DNA from: TMED8 sp964468005
GTDB taxonomy: Bacteria; Pseudomonadota; Alphaproteobacteria; Rhodospirillales; Casp-alpha2
NCBI GenBank assembly: GCA_964468005.1
Contig: CAYXUT010000095.1
Location: 1-11,186 of the forward strand
Length of the DNA stretch: 11,186 bases
Reading direction: 5' to 3'
The translations under genes and the position numbers were made by a program. Positions 1 through 7,110 of this stretch are shown here, piece by piece. Every line of letters starts with the position of its first letter. Position 1 is the first letter of the stretch. Below the pieces are notes generated by a model. The model was given only the letters and a program-made list of their open reading frames with translations, had not been told where the DNA came from and searched no databases.

Positions 1-216
1 ATATCCGGAGTTTCTACATTAGTTTGCGTATTTGTCTTCAGTGCTTGACCTAACTAGGTGTTCAGCGTGGCACCAGGCGGCTTCCATATCGTGTTTTTAG
101 GCGGTGCGCATCCAGTGCTTAATCTTGGCAAAGGCTTGTTCGATAGGATTGACGTCCGGTGAGTAGGGCGGCAGAAACCAAAGTCGCGCACGGGCCGCTC
201 TCGCCAGACCGAACCG
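1..216 (-). mobile_element. Degraded 3' end of an IS630-family transposase
   Basis: The minus strand reads, in one frame, ARLW followed by LPPYSPDVNPIEQAF and AKIKHWMRTA. This is the hallmark C-terminal block of IS630/Tc1-type transposases; the E of NPIE is the last residue of the DDE catalytic triad. The frame then hits TAA at 99-97, but homology resumes after it: MEAAW, then EDKYAN-stop-CRNSGY, resembling the usual DECANYFRNSGY end, with a second stop TAA at 21-19. A third stop, TAG, lies at 219-217 just upstream of the conserved block. The first two catalytic aspartates and the whole N-terminal part are absent. I infer a dead, 5'-truncated copy whose 3' terminal inverted repeat, if it survives, lies left of the window. 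I recognise the family from the motif; the exact IS name is not known. Confidence 0.85.
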
Positions 217-218
217 CT

Positions 219-244
219 AAAATAAAACGCTCGCCTAGAGCGTT
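219..244 (-). terminator. Hairpin with T-rich tail, possible terminator
   Basis: On the minus strand AACGCTC-TAGGC-GAGCGTT forms a perfect 7-bp stem with a 5-base loop, followed by TTATTTTA. It lies about 140 bases past the stop of the argH-to-TIGR02302 operon, behind the hairpin at 311-354, so it may be a second terminator. Alternatively it is the end of a dispersed TAGAGCG-type repeat that happens to be palindromic. The tail is T-rich but interrupted by an A, and the stem has only four GC pairs. Confidence 0.45.
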
Positions 245-310
245 CGAATGAAGCCTTGGCATGGGGTTCCAGCCTCATTATCCAGCGTCTATCTTAGATC
301 ATATTCTAAC

Positions 311-354
311 AAAAAAGAGCCCCCTGCCGACCGAAATCAAACCGGAAGCGCTCT
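311..354 (-). terminator. Probable intrinsic terminator of the argH-lysA-TIGR02302 operon
   Basis: On the minus strand AGAGC at 354-350 can pair with GCTCT at 320-316. Further weaker pairs lie inside, and the stem is followed by an uninterrupted run of T to position 311. The element begins about 30 bases after the TGA of the TIGR02302 gene, where the operon should end. The loop region is long (about 29 bases, partly able to pair as CCG/CGG), so folding should be checked by energy calculation. Confidence 0.55.
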
Positions 355-383
355 AAAGGACCAATCGGTAGGTCCGGAGACAC

Positions 384-2930
384 TCAAAACCGCTTGATCA
401 GCCGGTTGATATACTCGCGTTCAGGTCGTGGGCGGTATTGTTCGCCTGAGCGGCGACGTAGTTCCTGCATAATTTTCCGAGCGCGCAGGATGTCTTGCTG
501 GCTCGGCACCTTGACGTCGCCGTTGTTGAGCTGGTCGTACGGTCCGTCGCCACGGCGCCTGCCGAAGGGGTCGCGGTTACGCGGGTTTATTAGGCCGCGC
601 TGCCGGCCCATGCCGATTCCCATCTGCGGCCCTTGTTGCTGGCGCGCCAATTCTTCACCCAGTTGATCGGTGGCGCGGTGCAGTTCGTCCAGCGCCTCGG
701 TCTGGTCGTCGGTAGCGCGTCCCGCCTCACCGTCACGGAGCGCCTGGCCCGCCCCCTTCATGGCCTGTCCGGCACGCGCCAAGCGTTCCGAAACGGCGCC
801 CAGCATCTCGTCCATCTGCCGCATCATGCGGCCGAGATCGCGGCGCAGTTGCTCCTGGCCCGGCGCCAACTGGCGCATGCCGTCCAGTTGCCCTTGCTGA
901 CCCGGCTGACGTCCCATTTGCTGGCGGCGGAAGGTCCGATCGAGCAATTTCTGCTGGCGCTGGCTGAGTTCCCGCAAATTACGCAGCATCTGCCTGCCCT
1001 TGTTCATTCCCTGGCGCGGCTGTGCCAAGCGAACCCCGTTGCGCAGTAGTTTCAACTTTTCTTTGAGCTGCGAGAGCATGTTCCGGGCTGCTTCGCGCGC
1101 CCCAGCTTGGCTGAGTTCTCGCACGCGGTCCAGTATCCGCTGCAAATCCTGGTTTCCCATAAATTCAGACGCCATCATGTTTTCCGGCATGGTGACGCCA
1201 TTGCGCCTAAGGTGCTCAGCTAGTTCTTGCATGTATTGCGACATGGCCCGTTGCAACTGATCCATCAGGCGTTCGATTACTGCATCATCGGCTCCGTCGC
1301 GAAAGGATTTCTCGAGCCTCTCATGTATTTCACGCAAATCACGTTCGGCAATGACAAATTCGCCATCCTCAAGCCGAAGCCCTGTTTCCCAAAGAATTTG
1401 CTGCACGTCGCCACGCGCCTCGGCACTTCGGTCGTGGCGAAGCCGGGCATTCGCCACCGAAAGCGCCAGAAAGACAACCGTGTCGTTATAGAAATGCTGC
1501 GGGCGCTGAGCGATGACTGTTAGGTCCTTGGACACGTCAGCGGCGGTGGCCTCTCCCGGCCGGTTGAGCTTCTTGCGCGCAGCAATCAACGCGCGCGCCA
1601 CTGGGTGGTTGAATATGCGCTCCGGCAAAGCTATGGAGACGTCTTCGGTCTTGCCTTCTTGGCCTGCCCCATCGCGCGCCTCCAATGACACCTTGACCTG
1701 CGTTCCAGCCCAAGGATGGGCAGCAAAATCACGCATCGTACGACCCTTGCCAGCAGTGGCACCACCAGGATTGGGCAAAGGCAGTGAAAACACCGCTGAC
1801 GCCACGCCGCTCGGCAATGGCCAGCCTTCGCCATGGCGGATCACCAGTTTCAGCGTCGAAAGCGCGTAATCGTCCTTTACCTCGTACTGCAAGCCCAGCC
1901 GGCCTCGGCTCATATTCTTCGGCGGCGCAGTAAATTCCACGACCGGCCTCTTATCGGCAACAACTCGCACCGTCCAGATATCGACGATCTGATCTCCCAG
2001 GCGCACATCAAGTGTCTGCGCCGCAAGGTCATCATCACCGATCTCGGCCTCAGTATGCTGGCCATTGGCGGGATTGTCTTCATCCAGCACCGCAAATGGC
2101 ACGGGCCGCGCGCCTATCATCAAGTTCGCCTCACCTTCGGCACGGCCCAACTGCGCCAGAATCTCGGAGCCGACCGGAATGTCTACAACATTGGTTTCAG
2201 ACTTATCCTTGTCGGCGGATGTCTTGCCCGCATCACGCACCGCCGAGACCTGATTGGCGGCGCTGCCCTCCCCTTGTAGCAAGATCGGTGGCACCTGGGT
2301 ATAGGCCGGCGGCGTAATCCAGATATCCAGGGCCAACACGCCGGAGTTGACGTCCGATTGCTTGGGCGTTAAGGCGCGCTCAAGTCGGGCACCAGCCTCA
2401 CTGCCACCGGCAGCGATTGCAATGATCAAAAACAGCGGCACCACGGCCCTCAAACCCCTGGGGTCGCGGCGCGCCATACCCGGCGACGGTACGCCGACGC
2501 GCAATCTCGAAAGCATGGCCTGCATACGCGCTAAATGCGCCTGCCAAAGCACCCTCTCTTCGCCGCTAGCATCTGGAATCAAAGGCTGGTCGTTGAGCGT
2601 CGTCAACGGCCTGTGATCAACATTGCTGTCGCGTTCTATGCGGTGGCGGACCCTCTCGTAGCTGGCTGCGTAGCTCTCGCTCACAAGATAGTGGAACGCC
2701 CAAGCCGCACCGGCTCCAAACCCGACCAACACGAAAAGATGTAGCCAAAACGGTAGTTGCGGCAGCAAATCCAACAAGGCCACGGCAACAAATGCGGCTA
2801 CAATCGCCAGCAACGGTATCAGTCTCGGCCAGAACCTCTCCCACACCAAATTTAAGCGGGCAACAAGAGTAATCGCGCCCAAGCGCGCGCGTGCACGAAC
2901 ACCTAGGCCGAGGCCCGGCCGCGCCGTCAT
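384..2930 (-). CDS. TIGR02302/DUF4175 family membrane protein
   Basis: An 848-residue protein of the alphaproteobacterial TIGR02302 (DUF4175) family, whose biochemical role is not established. Two hydrophobic segments lie near residues 37-56 and 62-82, and a third near 160-176. A probable periplasmic region follows, containing GRLGLQYEVKDDYAL (about 343-357). The C-terminal third (about 515-765) is rich in Q, R, E and L with a long helical, coiled-coil look. The end carries the family's conserved pattern: DPFGR near 787, then VKVP, ARKIMQELRRRSGE and a basic NRLIKRF tail. The start was set at the ATG at 2930-2928 because it overlaps the lysA stop as ATGA, typical of translational coupling. 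An in-frame codon 14 residues further upstream would lie inside lysA. Length matches the family as I remember it. It is the last gene of the operon, with a terminator-like hairpin after it. An envelope role is inference from topology only. Confidence 0.88.
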   Translation of the reverse strand: MTARPGLGLGVRARARLGAITLVARLNLVWERFWPRLIPLLAIVAAFVAVALLDLLPQLPFWLHLFVLVGFGAGAAWAFHYLVSESYAASYERVRHRIERDSNVDHRPLTTLNDQPLIPDASGEERVLWQAHLARMQAMLSRLRVGVPSPGMARRDPRGLRAVVPLFLIIAIAAGGSEAGARLERALTPKQSDVNSGVLALDIWITPPAYTQVPPILLQGEGSAANQVSAVRDAGKTSADKDKSETNVVDIPVGSEILAQLGRAEGEANLMIGARPVPFAVLDEDNPANGQHTEAEIGDDDLAAQTLDVRLGDQIVDIWTVRVVADKRPVVEFTAPPKNMSRGRLGLQYEVKDDYALSTLKLVIRHGEGWPLPSGVASAVFSLPLPNPGGATAGKGRTMRDFAAHPWAGTQVKVSLEARDGAGQEGKTEDVSIALPERIFNHPVARALIAARKKLNRPGEATAADVSKDLTVIAQRPQHFYNDTVVFLALSVANARLRHDRSAEARGDVQQILWETGLRLEDGEFVIAERDLREIHERLEKSFRDGADDAVIERLMDQLQRAMSQYMQELAEHLRRNGVTMPENMMASEFMGNQDLQRILDRVRELSQAGAREAARNMLSQLKEKLKLLRNGVRLAQPRQGMNKGRQMLRNLRELSQRQQKLLDRTFRRQQMGRQPGQQGQLDGMRQLAPGQEQLRRDLGRMMRQMDEMLGAVSERLARAGQAMKGAGQALRDGEAGRATDDQTEALDELHRATDQLGEELARQQQGPQMGIGMGRQRGLINPRNRDPFGRRRGDGPYDQLNNGDVKVPSQQDILRARKIMQELRRRSGEQYRPRPEREYINRLIKRF

Positions 2931-4222
2931 CCGCCACCGTCGGCAACAAAGCCGGGGTTTTGTTCGAGCCAAGGCGGCATCGATTCGAGCCTCATCATAT
3001 CGTCCACGGTGAACCTCCTACGTATCACCGCATGGTCGTCGCCATCGACCAAAACCTCCGGTGCCAAAGGCCGGGTGTTGTAGGTCGAGCCCATGACCGC
3101 GCCATAAGCGCCGGCCGTTCTGACTGCCAACAGATCACCTGGTGCCAACGGCGGCAGGGCGCGGTCCCTAGCAATATAATCGCCGGATTCACATATGGGA
3201 CCGACCACATCCATTTGCGAGTAGTCTACAACAGTTTCGGGTTCCACGACGGGAACAATCTCGTGATGGGCGCTATAAAGCGTTGGGCGGATCAGGTCGT
3301 TCATGGCACAATCGACGATACAAAACTGCTTTGCCACGCCCTCTTTGACGAAAATCACCCGTGTCACCAGGATACCGGCATTGCCGGTAATCATGCGGCC
3401 CGGTTCAAACGTCAGCTTGCAGCCGAGATTGCCGACCGCTTCGGCTGCCATAGTGACATAATCTTCAGGGCTTGGCACAACCTCATCGCTATAGGTGATG
3501 CCAAGCCCGCCACCGAGATCAAGATTGGTGATCTCGTGGCCGGCGACGCGCAGTTCGCCAACCAATTCCGCCAACCGCCCGTAGGCCTCTCGGAACGGAG
3601 CCAGGTCCGTGAGTTGCGAGCCGATATGCATGGCCACGCCAGTGGCCTTGAGCCCTGGAAGTTCGACGGCGCGCTCGTAAGCGGCCTGGGCCAGCGCTAG
3701 GTCTATACCGAACTTGTCCTCCTGGCGGCCGGTGGAGATTTTTTCGTGCGTCTTGGCATCGACATCCGGGTTAACGCGTATCATCACTTCCGCCGTTCGC
3801 CTCGTCACCTCGGCGGCAGCGCTGAGAAATTCCATCTCCTGGAACGATTCGACGTTGATTCGCTGAACCCCTTTAGCGAGTGCACCGCACAGTTCATCGA
3901 AGGTCTTGCCGACGCCGGAAAAGACTATCTTATCAGCTGGAATTCCAGCTGCCAGCGCGCGTTCCATCTCCCCACCCGAGACCACGTCTGCACCGGCACC
4001 AAGCTTCGCCAAAGTCGCCAACACGGCAATGTTTGAGTTCGCCTTGACCGCATAGCAGATACCTGCATTTATCCTCGAAATGGCATCCTGAAAGACACTG
4101 TAGTGGCGCTCCAAAGTGGCCGTCGAATAGCAGAAAAATGGCGTGCCGACGCTTTTGGCCAAATCACTCAAGCATACATCTTCGGCGTACAAGCGTCCTT
4201 CACGGTATAGAAAGTGATCCAT
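2927..4222 (-). CDS. lysA: Diaminopimelate decarboxylase
   Basis: Catalyses the last step of lysine synthesis, meso-2,6-diaminopimelate to L-lysine plus CO2, with pyridoxal phosphate in the cytoplasm. The 431-residue length is normal for the fold-type III decarboxylase family. The PLP lysine is K60 in CYAVKANSN. Further signatures are GGE at 83-85, HIGSQ at 199-203, the glycine loop LGGGLGI near 236-242 and EPGR at 273-276 for phosphate binding. The partner-subunit active-site block CESGD (C344) and AGAYG (Y373) complete the site. The start is ATG at 4222, preceded by GAGGACGAG at a good ribosome-binding distance. It is 92 bases downstream of the small lipoprotein gene and overlaps the next gene by four bases. 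All catalytic residues expected for a working enzyme are visible. Confidence 0.97.
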   Translation of the reverse strand: MDHFLYREGRLYAEDVCLSDLAKSVGTPFFCYSTATLERHYSVFQDAISRINAGICYAVKANSNIAVLATLAKLGAGADVVSGGEMERALAAGIPADKIVFSGVGKTFDELCGALAKGVQRINVESFQEMEFLSAAAEVTRRTAEVMIRVNPDVDAKTHEKISTGRQEDKFGIDLALAQAAYERAVELPGLKATGVAMHIGSQLTDLAPFREAYGRLAELVGELRVAGHEITNLDLGGGLGITYSDEVVPSPEDYVTMAAEAVGNLGCKLTFEPGRMITGNAGILVTRVIFVKEGVAKQFCIVDCAMNDLIRPTLYSAHHEIVPVVEPETVVDYSQMDVVGPICESGDYIARDRALPPLAPGDLLAVRTAGAYGAVMGSTYNTRPLAPEVLVDGDDHAVIRRRFTVDDMMRLESMPPWLEQNPGFVADGGG

Positions 4223-4314
4223 TTCTGCTCGTCCTCGAAACGATGGGCGGCGCGACTATTTCCAGATTGCCACGAAACGCTAGCCAGCAAAACGTTAAAG
4301 CGTCGGAACTTAAC

Positions 4315-4554
4315 TTAGCGCGCGGGTGGTTGGTTTGGATACTGGTAGATACCCCCGGGCGCGGGTTTGGATTTTTCTTTTTCGGCCCTGGGGTTCACCT
4401 GCAAGGGTGGCAAAGCTGCCGGATACTGACGGGGATAGGTCGCACCGTCCGGCTGGCTGGGTGATGACTTAACGCCGCAAGCACTTAGGCCGACAGCCAA
4501 AGCGATGGACGTGGCTGTTAAGACTGAGCTTTTCATCAACTGGATCAAATCCAT
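4315..4554 (-). CDS. lptM: Small LptM/YifL-type lipoprotein
   Basis: A 79-residue lipoprotein. An N-terminal hydrophobic signal (about 8-25) ends in the lipobox LSAC with the lipidated cysteine at C26. It is followed by GVKSSPSQPDGATYPRQYP. This resembles the short CGxKGxxxxPxGxxxPxxYP pattern of small lipoproteins encoded beside lysA or dapF (LptM, formerly YifL; LppL in Pseudomonas). In Escherichia coli LptM helps mature the LptD-LptE lipopolysaccharide translocon. The rest of the protein is proline- and glutamine-rich and probably disordered. The ATG at 4554 is preferred over a GTG nine bases upstream and an ATG at 4536 because AAGG lies 8 bases before it. It starts 24 bases after the argH stop, so it is almost certainly co-transcribed. 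The family call rests on lipobox context and position; a function identical to enterobacterial LptM is inference. Confidence 0.8.
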   Translation of the reverse strand: MDLIQLMKSSVLTATSIALAVGLSACGVKSSPSQPDGATYPRQYPAALPPLQVNPRAEKEKSKPAPGGIYQYPNQPPAR

Positions 4555-4578
4555 GCCAAACACCTTAGAGCATACCGC

Positions 4579-5991
4579 TCAATCAAAAAACCTTTTGCGG
4601 GCTTCCCCTGCCGCCCGTTTGACATTCTCAGGCGCCGCCCCGCCAAAGGACGTGCGCCCTTGAAGCGCGCTCTCAACGCTAAGAACCGAGAAAATATCTT
4701 CCGTAATCCCGGTTTCCACCGCTCGCATATCCGCCAAACTTAAATCGGCCAAATCGCAGCCCTTACCCTCAGCCAGCTTGACCAATGCACCGGCGACGTG
4801 ATGCGCGTTGCGAAACGGCATGGCCAGCACGCGCACCAGCCAGTCGGCTAGGTCGGTGGCGGTAGAGAAGCCGCGCCCGGCATCGGCCGCCATGCGTTCA
4901 ACGTCAAAAGTAGAGCCTTCAAGCATGCCAGTCATGGCAGCCAAGGAGAGCTTCAACGTGTCGAACACCTCGAACACCGGCTCCTTGTCTTCTTGCATGT
5001 CCTTGCCGTAGGTCATCGGCAAACCCTTCATGACGATCAAAAGCCCATTCAAGGCGCCAATCACTCGGCCTGCCTTGGCGCGCACCAGTTCGGCAGCGTC
5101 GGGATTGCGTTTCTGCGGCATGATCGAGGAGCCAGTGGAAAAGGCATCACCGAGCCTGACATAGGCGAACTGCTGCGAACACCAGATCACGTATTCCTCG
5201 GCAAGGCGCGACAGGTGAACCGATAAAATTGAGGCGAACCCCAAGAACTCGAGCGCAAAATCACGGTCCGCTACGGCATCCATGGAGTTCGCCGCCGGCC
5301 TGTCGAAACCTAGTTCCCGGGCTGTCATCTCGCGGTCGAGCGGAAAGGACGTGCCGGCCAGCGCCGCCACGCCCAAGGGGCTTTCGTTCATGCGCGCCCG
5401 ACAATCCCGTGCACGGCCCCGGTCGCGGCCGATCATCTCCGCATAGGCCAAAAGATGATGGCCGAGCGTTACCGGTTGCGCCGATTGCAAATGAGTGAAG
5501 CCCGGCATGATCGAACCAGCGTGGGCCTCGGCGGTATCGATTAACGCTGCTTGCAGGGCCTTCATGTCGGCATCCAACTCATCTAAGGCATCACGCACCC
5601 AGAGCCTGAAATCGGTTGCTACCTGGTCGTTTCTTGAACGGCCGGTGTGCAGCCTGCCCGCCGCCTCGCCAATCAGTTCCTTGAGCCGCGCCTCGACGTT
5701 CATGTGGATGTCTTCGAGAGAGCGCGAGAACGAGAAATCGCCGGCCTCGATCTCAGCCTTGACAGCATCAAGGCCCTCAACGATGGCGACGGCATCATCG
5801 GTCGCAATAATTTTCTGCTGGGCCAGCATGCGAGCATGCGCCTTCGAAGCGGCAATATCCTGAGCGTACAGCCGCTTGTCGAAGTCGATAGAGGCATTGA
5901 TAGCTTCCATCACCAAACCGGGACCACCTAAAAATCTTCCGCCCCACATGGCGCTGGCATCAGACCCAAATTTTGTTCTATCGTCGCTCAC
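4579..5991 (-). CDS. argH: Argininosuccinate lyase
   Basis: Cleaves argininosuccinate to L-arginine and fumarate, the last step of arginine synthesis; a cytoplasmic homotetramer of the fumarase/aspartase superfamily. The 470 residues are a usual length. MWGGRF is at 15-20 and HTGRSRND, which binds substrate, at 115-122. TH at 166-167 carries the general acid/base histidine. The superfamily signature GSSIMPQKRNP is at 287-297, with the catalytic serine on its flexible loop. The start is GTG at 5991, preceded by a weak GAGCGGAAG; the ATG at 5949 (residue 15) is a shorter alternative, but homologues in this group usually have a short extension before MWGGRF. It is the first gene of the minus-strand operon, divergent from the TlpA-like gene with only 68 bases between the starts, so both promoters must lie in that gap. 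Confidence 0.97.
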   Translation of the reverse strand: MSDDRTKFGSDASAMWGGRFLGGPGLVMEAINASIDFDKRLYAQDIAASKAHARMLAQQKIIATDDAVAIVEGLDAVKAEIEAGDFSFSRSLEDIHMNVEARLKELIGEAAGRLHTGRSRNDQVATDFRLWVRDALDELDADMKALQAALIDTAEAHAGSIMPGFTHLQSAQPVTLGHHLLAYAEMIGRDRGRARDCRARMNESPLGVAALAGTSFPLDREMTARELGFDRPAANSMDAVADRDFALEFLGFASILSVHLSRLAEEYVIWCSQQFAYVRLGDAFSTGSSIMPQKRNPDAAELVRAKAGRVIGALNGLLIVMKGLPMTYGKDMQEDKEPVFEVFDTLKLSLAAMTGMLEGSTFDVERMAADAGRGFSTATDLADWLVRVLAMPFRNAHHVAGALVKLAEGKGCDLADLSLADMRAVETGITEDIFSVLSVESALQGRTSFGGAAPENVKRAAGEARKRFFD

Positions 5992-6059
5992 GCTTCCGCT
6001 CGTTTTTCACGCCCGGGGGGCACACGCCGACCGGACCTTGCAAGGAGTGCCACCCGTAT

Positions 6060-6656
6060 ATGTCTGAACGATCTCTAAGTACAGGAAAAATCGTTACTTT
6101 CCTTGTTGGCGCCGCAGTGTTCATCGGCCTTGGACTGGTCTTGAAGACACAGTTCACAGGCGGCGACGCCAAGACCCAGAGATGCCAGCCGAAAGCTGGC
6201 GTTCTGACAACCTTCCAGCCAAGCGAGGAACCGCGCAAGGCGCCCGATGCCGCCATTTTCGATAATGATGAGAAAGAGCGCCGGCTTACGGACTACGTAG
6301 GCCGTGGCGTGGTGCTCAATTTTTGGGCCACTTGGTGCGCGCCTTGTGTCAAGGAAATGCCACAACTGGACCGGCTCAACGCGATCCTGAAAAGCAGCGG
6401 TATCGATGTCCTGGCTGTCTCGGAAGACCGCCAGGGGCTACCCATCGTGCGTAAGTTCTTTGAGGTCAGCAAGCTCCGGCACTTAGAGATTCTTGCCGAC
6501 CCTAAGGGGAATCTTTTGCGCGCCTTGGACGGTCGCGGCTTGCCGACGACCGTGATCTTCGACCACCAGGGTTTTGAGGTCGGGCGCGTCACTGGCATCG
6601 CCGAATGGGACGCGCCGGAAACGGTCGGGTTTTTGAAGCAGTGTTTGGGCCCGTGA
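6060..6656 (+). CDS. tlpA: Membrane-anchored TlpA-like thiol-disulfide oxidoreductase
   Basis: A 198-residue thioredoxin-fold protein with one N-terminal membrane segment (about 10-29) and the rest predicted periplasmic. The active site is WCAPC with cysteines C93 and C96, preceded by NFWAT. The cis-proline is in GLPTT (P162). In the TlpA/ResA family such proteins reduce periplasmic disulfides, for example in cytochrome oxidase or c-type cytochrome assembly. Two further cysteines stand out: C42 just after the anchor and C195 near the C terminus. Bradyrhizobium TlpA has a comparable second cysteine pair forming a structural disulfide, as I recall. The start is the ATG at 6060; AAGGAG at 6042-6047 is 12 bases away, slightly long, and no alternative in-frame start is closer. 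The gene is divergent from argH, an arrangement I associate with alphaproteobacterial tlpA. No terminator is evident after the TGA. Confidence 0.88.
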   Translation: MSERSLSTGKIVTFLVGAAVFIGLGLVLKTQFTGGDAKTQRCQPKAGVLTTFQPSEEPRKAPDAAIFDNDEKERRLTDYVGRGVVLNFWATWCAPCVKEMPQLDRLNAILKSSGIDVLAVSEDRQGLPIVRKFFEVSKLRHLEILADPKGNLLRALDGRGLPTTVIFDHQGFEVGRVTGIAEWDAPETVGFLKQCLGP

Positions 6657-6668
6657 GATCAGCTAAGG

Positions 6669-6764
6669 CTATTTAACGAACGGCACGTATTCCATGTCGG
6701 TCTACAGGACGTGGCGGGTCAACCAGATCTGGAGAAGGTCCATCGTTTCATCATTACGCTCGGC
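6669..6764 (-). pseudogene. Tail fragment of a bacteriohemerythrin
   Basis: The minus strand reads ERNDETMDLLQIWLTRHVL, then TAG at 6704-6702, then TDMEYVPFVK and a stop at 6671-6669. This matches the C-terminal end of bacteriohemerythrins, commonly FLxxWLxxHIxxTDxxYxPxL, where the H and the D are di-iron ligands. Replacing the TAG by one sense codon restores the frame exactly. Nothing of the N-terminal three helices is present; upstream the sequence runs directly into the ion-channel remnant. It is therefore a truncated relic. Hemerythrins of this kind bind O2 at a di-iron centre, but this fragment cannot. It converges with the TlpA-like gene, whose stop is 12 bases away. Confidence 0.7.
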
Positions 6765-6769
6765 CAACA

Positions 6770-7059
6770 TGCGGGTTCAACAACAGGCGCTTGCCGCGAT
6801 GCCGAAAATTAGGAAATCGAAAACATTCCATACCTTCAGTGAAAAATCGCTCGCCCCGATACACCATTTTGGTGGCAATCTTGATGACGAAGACTGAAAG
6901 CACCGCCTTGTCCAGCACATGCAGCAGGCCGTCATATTCGGCGCGCATGTCAGCGATGTTTCGAGCCGGGAGTGACCGCGTTGAACACAATCAACACCGT
7001 GATCAGGTTTTGACTTTCTGCGCTATGATAACGGCGCCGACGCGTTTGCACATGCTCAT
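6770..7059 (-). pseudogene. Frameshifted remnant of a bacterial voltage-gated ion channel
   Basis: Pieces of one ion-transport (PF00520-like, NaChBac-type) domain occur in order but in different minus-strand frames. They are MSMCKRVGAVI from ATG 7059, then NLITVLIVFNAVT, then DGLLHVLDKAVLSVFVIKI and MVYRGERFF, and finally WNVFDFLIFGIAASA. Those four blocks correspond to the N-terminal lead-in, S1, S2 with the S2-S3 linker, and S3 of single-domain bacterial channels. At least three frame changes separate them. The S4 voltage sensor, the pore loop with its selectivity filter, and S5-S6 are absent; the sequence instead joins the hemerythrin tail at about 6765. A functional channel cannot be made. 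The family call comes from the block order and the INAVT- and WNxFDF-like motifs. Confidence 0.7.
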
Positions 7060-7110
7060 GTCAGTGATCTTCCCGTCGTTCTTATCCACAGTGGCAATCC
7101 CGTATAGGGT

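Noticed and set aside
1..383. Possible intact insertion sequence at the left end
   Set aside because: Only the transposase C-terminal block is present, with internal stops and no visible terminal repeat pair.
2891..3700. A 269-codon plus-strand open frame opposite lysA
   Set aside because: It lies wholly antisense to the well-supported lysA and TIGR02302 genes, shows no family motif, and is explained by GC-rich codon use.
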